Assembly: GCA_002354205.1 (NCBI GenBank)
Contig: DELD01000063.1
Span: forward strand, 1,262 to 14,912
Direction: 5' to 3'
Length of the DNA: 13,651 nt
DNA from: Micavibrio sp. UBA2705
GTDB lineage: Bacteria; Pseudomonadota; Alphaproteobacteria; Micavibrionales; Micavibrionaceae
Below are positions 1 through 7,537 of this stretch, piece after piece (position 1 is the stretch's first letter; each line of letters starts with the position of its first letter). Position numbers and translations under genes: made by a program. The notes under the pieces were generated by a model. The model was given only the letters and a program-made list of their open reading frames with translations, ran no database searches and was not told the origin of the DNA.

Positions 1-1133
1 GTATCAGCTGGCGTAACTACGCCGCCCGCCCCCACAGCAAGGGCGATTTCATCAAAACGGGCCATCATATCATCTTTATGCGTTTGATCCTGCAATAGCG
101 CCTCAAGCACATAAGCCATTTCTTCAGCTTTGCATTGCTCTTGAATAAACTCAGGAATAACGGGTTTATTCAAAATTATATTGCCCAAATGCGCATAAGG
201 TGTACGTATAATATGCTTTAAAATGCTGTAAGTAAGCGTCGAAATTTTATAAGCAATAATATGCGGTGTTTTTGTGATGCACAGCTCTAGCCCCACCGTA
301 CCAGACACCGCCAAAGCGGCCTGACAGGACGCAAAAACATGCCATTTCTGAGCAGGGTCGGTGCGGATGTAGTAATTTTGAATACCATACTCCTCAAGCA
401 GTGCCTTTACGCGCTTTTCCAAACGCGGAAGCGTTGGCACTTGCACTTGTAAATCAGGGTATTTTGCTTGCAAGCGGCGCAGCGTTTCACAAAGCACTGG
501 CGCTGTATATTTAAGCTCCCCACCGCGGCTACCAAGCAGTAGACCAACAACTTGTTTATATTTAAGCGGAATATCACTGCGCCCTTTTGCGCCATCAGCG
601 CTCATCGCGCCGCTCCCCACAACCGGATGCCCCGCGCATATTGCTTTTAGCCCGTGCGGCTCAAAATATGCAGGTTCAAAAGGAAACAAGCAAATTAACC
701 CATCAAGGAATTTAGATATTTTCTTTGCGCGCCCTGCCCGCCACGCCCAAACCGTTGGCGCGCCATAATGAATTTGTTTTGCATGAACTTTGCCGCGTTT
801 TCGTACAGCTTTCTGTACACGAAAGCAAAAATCTGGGGCATCCACAGAAAGAACAACATCAGGCTGAAAATCCTCAATCGCTGCCACCGTCTGTTTAATG
901 CGCTTTAAAATATGCGGAATTTTGGGGAAAACTTCAGCGAGCCCCATAATGGATAGTTCTTCCATCGGGAAAAGGCTTTTATCAAGCCCTGACGCAAGAA
1001 TGTTATCGCCGCCAATGCCGCGCACTTCAAGCGTGACATCATCATTTTTTTGCAAAGACTTCAAAACAGCGCCGCCAAGAACATCGCCAGAAACTTCGCC
1101 TGCTATAACAAATATTTTTAAAGCTTTGCTCAT
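1..1133 (-). CDS. lpxB: Lipid-A-disaccharide synthase (partial, C-terminus beyond window)
   Basis: Family GT19 glycosyltransferase that joins UDP-2,3-diacylglucosamine and lipid X (2,3-diacylglucosamine 1-phosphate) into the lipid A disaccharide at the inner face of the cytoplasmic membrane. The frame is open from the ATG at 1131-1133 to the window edge, giving 377 complete codons. E. coli LpxB is 382 residues, so I infer only about 10-20 residues are missing. Visible motifs are the N-terminal AGEVSGD (11-17), GIGG (39-42), DAPDF (98-102), HYGAPTVWAWR (122-132), GSRGGE (201-206) and SGTVGLE (277-283), followed by a P-IPEFIQEQ segment (near 324-333). The segment written LLPGSR in E. coli reads LLLGSR here (198-203), so the proline is lost while the functionally important arginine is kept. 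The start codon overlaps the lpxI stop as ATGA, with an AGGG just upstream, which implies translational coupling. Identification is secure; the 3' end cannot be seen. Confidence 0.96.
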   Translation of the reverse strand, partial: MSKALKIFVIAGEVSGDVLGGAVLKSLQKNDDVTLEVRGIGGDNILASGLDKSLFPMEELSIMGLAEVFPKIPHILKRIKQTVAAIEDFQPDVVLSVDAPDFCFRVQKAVRKRGKVHAKQIHYGAPTVWAWRAGRAKKISKFLDGLICLFPFEPAYFEPHGLKAICAGHPVVGSGAMSADGAKGRSDIPLKYKQVVGLLLGSRGGELKYTAPVLCETLRRLQAKYPDLQVQVPTLPRLEKRVKALLEEYGIQNYYIRTDPAQKWHVFASCQAALAVSGTVGLELCITKTPHIIAYKISTLTYSILKHIIRTPYAHLGNIILNKPVIPEFIQEQCKAEEMAYVLEALLQDQTHKDDMMARFDEIALAVGAGGVVTPAD

Positions 1134-1984
1134 TCTGCGCCCTGCGCCCCGTCAACACCGACAACAAACAGCTTGCGGTTATTCGCCGTCTCAATGAACG
1201 CAGCGCGCTCAGGAATCAAGCTCTGCCCAGCATGGATGGCAATGCCGTCAAAGCCATAGTCATAAAGGTTTTGCAGCGTTTTAATGCCAATAGTCGGCAT
1301 ATCGAGCCGTTTATCTTGCTGCAGTTTGCACAATTTCACCAAAACGCCGCCTTTATCTTTCTTACGGTAATCCGCACAGCGTTTAATAAGCTCATCTGTC
1401 CCCTCAACACCTTCAACGCCAAGAACAAGCCCATCATAAACAATGACGGCCTGCCCAACGTCAACAGCGCCGAGGGCCCGTGCAACAGCAATGCCGCGCT
1501 CAATATCAATCAATGCTTTTTTATCTGGCTTATGCTTTGTAAGCAGGCCTTCTGGCGTAATAAGCTCTGGCGCTATTTCATGTGCGCCGCGCAAAGCGAA
1601 CCCTTCAGCTTCTAGCGCATCTTTAATGCAGACAAGTAAATCATTATCACCAAGGGCTTTAAGGCCAATCTTCGCAATAACGCCCGCCGTCCACATATCA
1701 GGACGTAGGTCAGAAAAATGTGGGCGCGCAACGCTACCAATCATCACAATGTCTTTAATATCACGTTTGCGTAGCGCTTTGACGATAGAGCCGCCTGCGC
1801 CGAGACCATAAAAATCATGGTCAACACCATCAAGAAAATCATCTTCTGCAGAGCCTTTCAGCGCCGCGACATAAACAGTTCGCCCCTGATCTTGCGCTGC
1901 AAGCAGCACAGATTCAGGCAAAGCGCCGCCGCCTGCAATAATGCCTAACGGCGCATCGTTGATTATTTCTTCTGAGGTTGACAT
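1130..1984 (-). CDS. lpxI: UDP-2,3-diacylglucosamine pyrophosphatase LpxI
   Basis: Hydrolyses UDP-2,3-diacylglucosamine to lipid X and UMP, the fourth step of lipid A synthesis. It replaces the unrelated LpxH of Gammaproteobacteria. The 284-residue product has the family hallmarks: GIIAGGGALP (14-23) in the N-terminal domain, GDND (112-115), GVEGTDE (192-198) in the C-terminal (former DUF1009) domain, and a LDMPTIG motif (227-233). D228 lies where the family's essential aspartate is expected; that assignment comes from family knowledge, not an alignment. The end GIAIHAGQSLI...LFVVGVD (247-278) is also typical. The gene starts 22 bases inside the lpxA 3' end and its TGA overlaps the lpxB ATG. 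No good Shine-Dalgarno sequence precedes the ATG at 1982-1984, so it probably relies on coupling to lpxA translation. No in-frame ATG lies nearby downstream, and the N-terminus is about 10 residues longer than the conserved domain needs. Confidence 0.95.
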   Translation of the reverse strand: MSTSEEIINDAPLGIIAGGGALPESVLLAAQDQGRTVYVAALKGSAEDDFLDGVDHDFYGLGAGGSIVKALRKRDIKDIVMIGSVARPHFSDLRPDMWTAGVIAKIGLKALGDNDLLVCIKDALEAEGFALRGAHEIAPELITPEGLLTKHKPDKKALIDIERGIAVARALGAVDVGQAVIVYDGLVLGVEGVEGTDELIKRCADYRKKDKGGVLVKLCKLQQDKRLDMPTIGIKTLQNLYDYGFDGIAIHAGQSLIPERAAFIETANNRKLFVVGVDGAQGAE

Positions 1985-2754
1985 AGGGAGAAATGTCTTT
2001 CGGCTTTAGCAAAGTCAACAATTTTGCCGATTTGCTGGTGATCCTGATATTTCGTTTCAACACTCGAAATACGCTCGTTCAACGTGCCTTCGCCGTTAAA
2101 TAACTGCCCATAAGCACGCTGTAACTCGCGCACTTGGTCTTTAGAAAAACCGCTGCGCTCTAAACCGACAAGGTTTAACCCCGCAAGGAAAGCACGTTCA
2201 CCTTTAACGCGCCCATAAGGGATAATATCATTTTCAACACCCGACATGCCGCCAATAACTGCAAAATCGCCAATACGTACAAATTGATGAACCGCGGCAA
2301 GGCCGCCGATTAAAACATTATTACCAACAACAACATGCCCGCCCAAAGTCGCGTTATTCGCCATGATAACATTATTGCCAATCACGCAGTCATGCGCGAC
2401 ATGGGTTGCCATCATAAACAAATTATTGTTACCTATAACGGTTTCCATAGCCCCGTCAGCCGTGCCAGGGTTCATGGTAACATGTTCGCGGATCGTGTTA
2501 TTTTCACCAATAATCAGGCGCGACTTTTCGCCCTTGAATTTCAGATCCTGCGGCGCATGCCCAATAGAAGCAAAAGGATAAACAACCGTATTCGCGCCAA
2601 TGCTTGTAAAGCCATCAATCGCGACATGTGATTTAAGCTCAACATTATCCGCCAATGTCACATCTGCGCCAACAACGCAATATGAACCAATTTTAACGTT
2701 ATCAGCAATTGTCGCTTTCGGGTCGATAATCGCGGTACTATGAATTTCTGGCAT
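1963..2754 (-). CDS. lpxA: UDP-N-acetylglucosamine O-acyltransferase
   Basis: Transfers a 3-hydroxyacyl chain from acyl carrier protein to the 3-OH of UDP-GlcNAc, the first step of lipid A synthesis, in the cytoplasm. The 263 residues (E. coli about 262) form a run of hexapeptide repeats ([LIV]-G-x-x-x-x) from about residue 10 to 185, then a C-terminal helical part. The catalytic histidine is H121 in AHDC; H118, AVHQF (153-157) and GLN near residue 194 are also typical. By hand comparison with E. coli, the glycine whose replacement by methionine shortens acyl-chain preference (G173) is kept in IGGMSG, which fits long-chain acyl selectivity. Arginine stands where E. coli has its ruler residue H191; both chain-length statements are inferences. 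A 127-base gap separates lpxA from fabZ, while its 3' end overlaps lpxI. No strong ribosome binding site is seen before the ATG. Confidence 0.97.
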   Translation of the reverse strand: MPEIHSTAIIDPKATIADNVKIGSYCVVGADVTLADNVELKSHVAIDGFTSIGANTVVYPFASIGHAPQDLKFKGEKSRLIIGENNTIREHVTMNPGTADGAMETVIGNNNLFMMATHVAHDCVIGNNVIMANNATLGGHVVVGNNVLIGGLAAVHQFVRIGDFAVIGGMSGVENDIIPYGRVKGERAFLAGLNLVGLERSGFSKDQVRELQRAYGQLFNGEGTLNERISSVETKYQDHQQIGKIVDFAKAERHFSLCQPQKK

Positions 2755-2881
2755 GAAGCTACACTTTCAAAAAATGAATAATTCTCATTATGCATTTTAT
2801 AGGGGCGCCTTGAGAATAAAAAGTCACATACTATTGCAGCATGTAACACAAATCACACTCAAGACATGATGGTTTAATTAA
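2755..2881 (-). promoter_or_regulatory. fabZ-lpxA spacer, possible internal regulatory region
   Basis: This is the largest gap in the bamA-lpxB unit, whose other junctions are 25-64 bases or overlap. It is AT-rich, has no ORF of note on the minus strand, and shows no terminator hairpin. Read on the minus strand it holds a TATAAA at about 2796-2801 but no convincing -35 box at the right distance. It also holds an AATGA/TCATT dyad (2773-2789) shortly upstream of the lpxA start. It may be an internal promoter or operator region, but the sequence alone does not prove either. Confidence 0.3.
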
Positions 2882-3334
2882 TTAATCGCGGATCATCGCG
2901 CTGAATGTTGCTTCTGCGACCACTTGATCATTGACGCGTGCGACACCGTCAAACTTCCACACCATGCCGCGGCTACGTACTTTAGTCACTTCGATATAGA
3001 CACTATCACCAGGGGTTACAGGCTTACGGAAACGTGCGTTATCAATAGTCATAAAATAAACAAGTTTACCTTCAGCCGCTTCACCAAGTGTTTTCACAAC
3101 AAGAATAGCCGCAGTTTGCGCCATAGCTTCCACAATAAGCACGCCAGGCATAACAGGCGCTGCTGGGAAATGGCCTTGGAAATGCGGTTCATTAAACGTG
3201 ACATTTTTCAAGCCAACTGCGCGTTCACCTTCTTCTAATTCCACAATCCGGTCGACCAATAAAATTGGATAACGGTGCGGTATCATATCCATGATACGTG
3301 TAATGTCTAACGTATTAAGCTCTGCATCACTCAT
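2882..3334 (-). CDS. fabZ: (3R)-hydroxyacyl-[acyl-carrier-protein] dehydratase
   Basis: Dehydrates 3-hydroxyacyl-ACP to trans-2-enoyl-ACP in fatty acid elongation. It competes with LpxA and LpxD for 3-hydroxyacyl-ACP, which explains its place among lipid A genes. The 150-residue product is a complete single hotdog domain. The signature HFPAAPVMPGVLIVEAMAQ (55-73) contains the catalytic pair H55 and E69, and the N-terminal IPHRYPILLVDR (18-29) is also diagnostic. The start at 3332-3334 lies 25 bases after the lpxD stop; an AGGG about 13 bases upstream is only a weak ribosome binding site. It is co-transcribed with lpxD by position. Confidence 0.97.
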   Translation of the reverse strand: MSDAELNTLDITRIMDMIPHRYPILLVDRIVELEEGERAVGLKNVTFNEPHFQGHFPAAPVMPGVLIVEAMAQTAAILVVKTLGEAAEGKLVYFMTIDNARFRKPVTPGDSVYIEVTKVRSRGMVWKFDGVARVNDQVVAEATFSAMIRD

Positions 3335-3359
3335 AATAAAAACCCTATATGTCTGTCTA

Positions 3360-4385
3360 TTATTTCTTGTTAATCATTTTTTTCAACATTGCCACTTGGC
3401 GCATATGCTGTTTTGCAGGCATTGCAGGAGAGCCCATTACTTCGCTCCCCGCGGGGACATCACGCATTATACCAGACTGCGCGGCTATACGCGCGCCCAT
3501 ACCGATGGTTAAATGCCCTGCTACGCCAACTTGCGCTGCCAATACTGCATAATCCTCTAAAACGGTTGATCCTGCAACCCCTGTTTGCGCAATAATAATG
3601 CAGCCACGACCGATTTTTACGTTATGCCCAATTTGCACAAGATTATCAATCCAGCTACCCTGACCAATATGTGTATCAGGCCCTGCGCCGCGATCTATCG
3701 TCGTGTTCGCGCCAACCTCGACACTATCATCAATAATGACGCGTCCAAGCTGCGGCACTTTAACGTGACCTGCAGGGTCAATGGCAAAACCAAAGCCGTC
3801 TTGCCCAATGCGCACCCCAGGGTAAAGCCGCACGTTATTACCGATTAAGGCGTGAGAAATGCTCACATTCGCGCCAATGACGCAGCCATCCCCTATTTCC
3901 ACATTTTGTGATATAACCGCATTAGGCTCAATACAAACAGATCGCCCGATTTTTACGCCACCTTCAATCACTACGCCCGCCTTGATATGGCTGCCCGTGC
4001 CAATTTCAGCGCTCTGCGCTACCACGGCTGATGGGTGAATAATGGTGTCTGCCAAATCATCGTTATCAATAGGATAAAAATGCTGCGCGATAAGCGCATA
4101 GCTTTTATAGGGAGAATCGCTAACAAGCAGCGTCATGCCATCTGGCGCAAATGCCGCCATTTTCGGCGAGACGATGCAAGCGCCCGCTGCGCTCACCATG
4201 AAATCATCTTTATATTTCACATTATCAAAAAAGCTTATCTGCGCTGCATTTGCATCATGCAAAGACGAAACATCATCAATAACAAGATCATCACGCCCCG
4301 CGCCGCTAATTTCAGCGCCAACCAGCGTCGCAAGTTCAGCCAGTTTAAAAGGCCCTTTTGAATTAAAAAAACGAGGGTCTGCCAT
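3360..4385 (-). CDS. lpxD: UDP-3-O-(3-hydroxyacyl)glucosamine N-acyltransferase
   Basis: Adds the second 3-hydroxyacyl chain, on the 2-amino group of UDP-3-O-acylglucosamine, after deacetylation by LpxC (not in this window). The product has 341 residues, as in E. coli. An N-terminal uridine-binding domain (about 1-105, with the conserved ISFFDN at 50-55) is followed by hexapeptide repeats of a left-handed beta-helix (about 115-300) and a C-terminal helix ending in basic residues. The catalytic histidine is H254 in QIGHNV, and GQDGFGFA (194-201) and ANTTIDRG (226-233) are family landmarks. A good ribosome binding site (AGGA at 4391-4394) sits 5 bases before the ATG, which fixes the start. It lies 35 bases downstream of skp and 25 bases upstream of fabZ. 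Confidence 0.97.
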   Translation of the reverse strand: MADPRFFNSKGPFKLAELATLVGAEISGAGRDDLVIDDVSSLHDANAAQISFFDNVKYKDDFMVSAAGACIVSPKMAAFAPDGMTLLVSDSPYKSYALIAQHFYPIDNDDLADTIIHPSAVVAQSAEIGTGSHIKAGVVIEGGVKIGRSVCIEPNAVISQNVEIGDGCVIGANVSISHALIGNNVRLYPGVRIGQDGFGFAIDPAGHVKVPQLGRVIIDDSVEVGANTTIDRGAGPDTHIGQGSWIDNLVQIGHNVKIGRGCIIIAQTGVAGSTVLEDYAVLAAQVGVAGHLTIGMGARIAAQSGIMRDVPAGSEVMGSPAMPAKQHMRQVAMLKKMINKK

Positions 4386-4420
4386 AATTGTCCTAAAAAG
4401 ATAAAACCGTTATCTGTTTA

Positions 4421-4987
4421 TTATTTCTTCACGATATCAATTTTCTTAACGCGCTTATTCAGGTCCTTAAGAACTTCATCCGTAATATCAGATGCGGCAC
4501 TCATGATGATGACTGCGTTACGTGGGATGACCACGTCAAAACCGCGTTCTTCTGAAATTTCAGTTACAACATCAATGATCTCCTGCTGTAATTTTGATTC
4601 CGCCGCTTTAAACGCTTTTTCTTTGACGATCATCTGCTTACGAAGTTCACTTTTCGCTTCTTGGAACTGCGCAACAAAAGCAGAGCGTTTTTCTTCGTAA
4701 TCCTCAGCAGATAAAGTTGTGCGCGAAACTTCTAAGTCTTGTTCAGCATCACGTAATTGCTTTTCTTTTTTTGCAATGACTTCTTGAATAATATCGCGGC
4801 TCTTCTTGAACTCTTCATTCAAAGATTTTGCGGCCAATGAATCGCTCATCAAAAGCATATTATCTACAACAGCGACATAGCTTGCCTGTTTTGTCGTATC
4901 ATCAGTTTTTTTATCCGCCGCTTGCGCCGCACCACCTGATAACAGCGCCAAAGCCGCAACAAGACTTAATGAGAATGTATTTTTCAT
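4421..4987 (-). CDS. skp: Periplasmic OmpH/Skp-family outer-membrane protein chaperone
   Basis: Holds unfolded outer-membrane proteins in the periplasm on their way to the Bam complex. The 188-residue product begins with a clear signal peptide: basic MKNTF, a hydrophobic core LSLVAALALLSGGA, and a predicted signal peptidase I cut after AQA (23/24). The mature part starts with a VAVVD strand (38-42). It then has a long, highly charged helical stretch with coiled-coil character (about 55-145) forming the Skp tentacles, and returns to a small beta part (GFDVVIP, 149-155). Length and layout fit the OmpH family. A GAAGG ribosome binding site about 8 bases upstream supports the start. It lies 64 bases after bamA, its functional partner, in the same transcription unit. 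Primary sequence is poorly conserved in this family, so the call rests on architecture and position. Confidence 0.93.
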   Translation of the reverse strand: MKNTFSLSLVAALALLSGGAAQAADKKTDDTTKQASYVAVVDNMLLMSDSLAAKSLNEEFKKSRDIIQEVIAKKEKQLRDAEQDLEVSRTTLSAEDYEEKRSAFVAQFQEAKSELRKQMIVKEKAFKAAESKLQQEIIDVVTEISEERGFDVVIPRNAVIIMSAASDITDEVLKDLNKRVKKIDIVKK

Positions 4988-5051
4988 TTTACAAAACCTT
5001 CGTAAATATAATTATTTATAATCGCTATATAACGCGTAGCATTTTTCGATT

Positions 5052-7358
5052 TTAGAAACGCGTACCAAAGTTAAACCTAAAGAACTCTTCCACATCATAA
5101 TCTTCTTTCAGATATGGTTTAGCTAAATCAACACGGATTGGACCAAATGGCGAGCGCCAAGACACACCAATCCCCGCAGACGCACGCAAACTGTTCTGAT
5201 CAGCGACATTTGCTGAGCTACTGCTATCAAGCTCCCAAAGTGAACCAATATCATTAAAGGCGTGACCTTTAATGCCAAGCTCTTCAGGGAGACCGATAGG
5301 GAAACTAAGTTCCGCACTACTCCGGTAGAAGTAATTGCCCCCAAGCGCATCATCAGTCGAAACATCGCGCGGGCCAATACCTGAGCGTTCAAAACCACGC
5401 AACGTATCGCCGCCGATAAAGTAACGCTCATTAATTTGCACATTGCCATCCCCATAACCTTCAATCAGCCCCGTTTCGCCTGTTACGTTGAGAACGATTT
5501 TTTCTGCCACAGGATAATACCAAGCCGCCCCAATTTTACCTGACACATATTTGGCATCGCCGCCAGCGCCGGCAATTTCTGTATCAAGCCAAGCATTCCA
5601 GCCTCTGGTCGTAAATAATGTTGAGTTACGGTTATCATAGGATAGACGCTGCGAGAATGCCGAAGTAACGCGGTTACCTGCCTGCTCGCGGATGTAGTAT
5701 GAGGCATCATCTTTAACATCACGAATTTCATTTTTCTCTAAACGGTAACGCAGTGACTGACGCCATTTATCCGACAAAGGATAACCAAAGCGCAACGCAC
5801 CACCTGTACGTAATTGGTCGTAGGAACTTTCATCCTGCAAATCACGCGTAATATGGAAGGCATCAACGCCGAATGACATGTCACGGTTCATAAAGAACGG
5901 TTCTGTAAAAGAAGCATCAAATTCTGTCTTCTCACCAGCAATAACAGCGGCAAGCGTCAAGTCTTGACCTTTACCAAGCAAGTTACGCTCACGTATTCTA
6001 AAGTCAGCCAATGGGCCTTCTGATGAGGAGAAACCCGCACCGATTGAAAGTTCACCAGTTGACTTTTCCGTCACGCGCACATCAATAACTGATTTATCAG
6101 GCGCACTGCCTGGCTTAATATCAAGTTCAACCTTTTCAAAATAACCAAGGTCGCGGATATTTCGTTCCGCTTTGGCCACTTTTGAACGGTTAAAGGGGTC
6201 GCCTTCTAACAATTCAATTTCGCGGCGAATAACTTTATCCAAAGTACGTACATTGCCATGAATATCGACGCGCTCAACAAAAACAAGCGGCGTTTCTTTG
6301 ACAGAAAAAGCAATATCCACTGTTCTATTTACAGGGTCACGCTGAATATCTGGTTTTACGGCCACGAATGCATATTGCATATCGCCCAATTTATCCGTCA
6401 GAATATCAACATGCTTTTGTACTTCATCAGCATTATACCATTCACCAGATTCAATAGTGACGCTTTGCATCAGTGCATCAGTATCAAGGCCATCCATGAT
6501 CGTATCAATTTTTACGTCACCAATTTTATAACGTTCGCCTTCACTAAGTGTCATCGTCACAAAGAACTTCTGTTTTTCTTGCATTAACTCAATCGAGCTA
6601 TCAACAATGCGGAAATCAACATAACCTTCTGAAAGGTAGAAACGGCGGATTAGCTCTTCATCATAAGAAATACGGTCAGGATCATAACGGTCCGCCGACG
6701 TTAAGAAGCGATACCATGTCGATTCTTTGGTCGAGATAACCGAACGCAACTGATCATCTTCATATTTTCTGTTGCCGATAAAGCGAATTGAGCTGACTTT
6801 GGTCACAGGGCCTTCATCAATTTCAAAAACAAGGTCAACACGGTTTTGGTCAAGACGAACAACTTTCGGGTCGATATTCGCGGTAAAACGACCATTACGG
6901 CGGTATAGCTGATAAAGTCTTTTTACATCAGCCTGTACGCGGGTACGTGAAAACACGTGACGCGGCTTCAACTGAAGCTCACTTAATAAATCTTCTTCTT
7001 TTAAATCATCATTTCCTTCAAAAGCAATGCGGCTAATGATCGGGTTCTCAACGACTTTAACAACCAATGTATTACCACTCATACGCATGGATACATCGGC
7101 GAACAAACCTGTTGCGAACAAGTTTTTCAACGCTTGATCCATCGACTCTTCGGTCATAATCGTACCGCGATCGACATCCATATATGTCAGCACCGTCATT
7201 TCCTCAATACGCTCAGCGCCAACGACGCTGATTGAGGATACTTGCTGCGCATAAGCATGCGGAGAACTTAAAGCGAGCCCCACAATAAGCATAGCGCCTA
7301 AAACAAGGCTGCGGAAAACATTAGTATTTTTTAAGATATAATCTGTCATTGGAAACAT
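5052..7358 (-). CDS. bamA: Outer membrane protein assembly factor BamA
   Basis: Central Omp85-family subunit of the Bam complex, which folds beta-barrel proteins into the outer membrane. The 768-residue product has a signal peptide with predicted cleavage after AYA (37/38). Five POTRA domains follow at roughly 41-107, 108-184, 187-275, 278-356 and 359-432, then a 16-strand barrel (435-768). The lid-loop motif LRGF (653-656, usually VRGF/IRGF) and a C-terminal beta-signal ending in aromatic F768 are present. The start is uncertain: ATGs at 7356-7358 and 7347-7349 (M1 and M4) are both possible and neither has a clear ribosome binding site; the choice does not change the mature protein. The gene follows a probable terminator after rseP and so likely has its own promoter in 7359-7486. 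Confidence 0.97.
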   Translation of the reverse strand: MFPMTDYILKNTNVFRSLVLGAMLIVGLALSSPHAYAQQVSSISVVGAERIEEMTVLTYMDVDRGTIMTEESMDQALKNLFATGLFADVSMRMSGNTLVVKVVENPIISRIAFEGNDDLKEEDLLSELQLKPRHVFSRTRVQADVKRLYQLYRRNGRFTANIDPKVVRLDQNRVDLVFEIDEGPVTKVSSIRFIGNRKYEDDQLRSVISTKESTWYRFLTSADRYDPDRISYDEELIRRFYLSEGYVDFRIVDSSIELMQEKQKFFVTMTLSEGERYKIGDVKIDTIMDGLDTDALMQSVTIESGEWYNADEVQKHVDILTDKLGDMQYAFVAVKPDIQRDPVNRTVDIAFSVKETPLVFVERVDIHGNVRTLDKVIRREIELLEGDPFNRSKVAKAERNIRDLGYFEKVELDIKPGSAPDKSVIDVRVTEKSTGELSIGAGFSSSEGPLADFRIRERNLLGKGQDLTLAAVIAGEKTEFDASFTEPFFMNRDMSFGVDAFHITRDLQDESSYDQLRTGGALRFGYPLSDKWRQSLRYRLEKNEIRDVKDDASYYIREQAGNRVTSAFSQRLSYDNRNSTLFTTRGWNAWLDTEIAGAGGDAKYVSGKIGAAWYYPVAEKIVLNVTGETGLIEGYGDGNVQINERYFIGGDTLRGFERSGIGPRDVSTDDALGGNYFYRSSAELSFPIGLPEELGIKGHAFNDIGSLWELDSSSSANVADQNSLRASAGIGVSWRSPFGPIRVDLAKPYLKEDYDVEEFFRFNFGTRF

Positions 7359-7393
7359 ATTGTTATTGAAGATAAAAAAGACGTAGCCTTCTA

Positions 7394-7422
7394 TAAATAA
7401 GCTGAATTAAAGGATACATCAA
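7394..7422 (-). promoter_or_regulatory. Candidate sigma70-type promoter for bamA
   Basis: On the minus strand TTGATG (7417-7422) and TATTTA (7394-7399) are separated by exactly 17 bases. They sit between the rseP terminator hairpin and the bamA start, about 36 bases upstream of the ATG. The -35 box is good but the -10 box matches the consensus at only three of six positions. A promoter is expected somewhere in 7359-7486 because of the terminator. This is the best-spaced pair I can see, not a firm call. Confidence 0.25.
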
Positions 7423-7486
7423 GCGTAATACTGATTTATGCCAAAGATAATTGCGTATAGTTATAAGAGCGCAGGCTAAAAAGCAG

Positions 7487-7514
7487 AAAAGGCGCGTAAA
7501 CAAACGCGCCTTTT
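7487..7514 (-). terminator. Intrinsic terminator after rseP (possibly bidirectional)
   Basis: A perfect 10-bp inverted repeat, AAAAGGCGCG / CGCGCCTTTT, encloses an 8-base loop, with a GC-rich core of six pairs. It begins about 23 bases downstream of the rseP stop. On the minus strand the stem runs into TTTT, then CTGC, then TTTTT, so the U-tract is interrupted. On the plus strand the tract is six T's and cleaner, but there is no plus-strand gene to terminate. The simplest reading is the terminator, perhaps partial, of the pyrH-rseP unit. Confidence 0.7.
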
Positions 7515-7537
7515 TTATAGTACTATTTCACGTTTTG

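Noticed and set aside
898..1811. Plus-strand ORFs of roughly 100-127 codons over lpxB and lpxI
   Set aside because: They lie opposite strongly conserved genes, show no recognisable domain and have compositions expected from antisense frames.
5123..5731. Minus-strand out-of-frame ORFs inside bamA
   Set aside because: They are shadows of the conserved BamA barrel frame with no independent start signals or recognisable domains.
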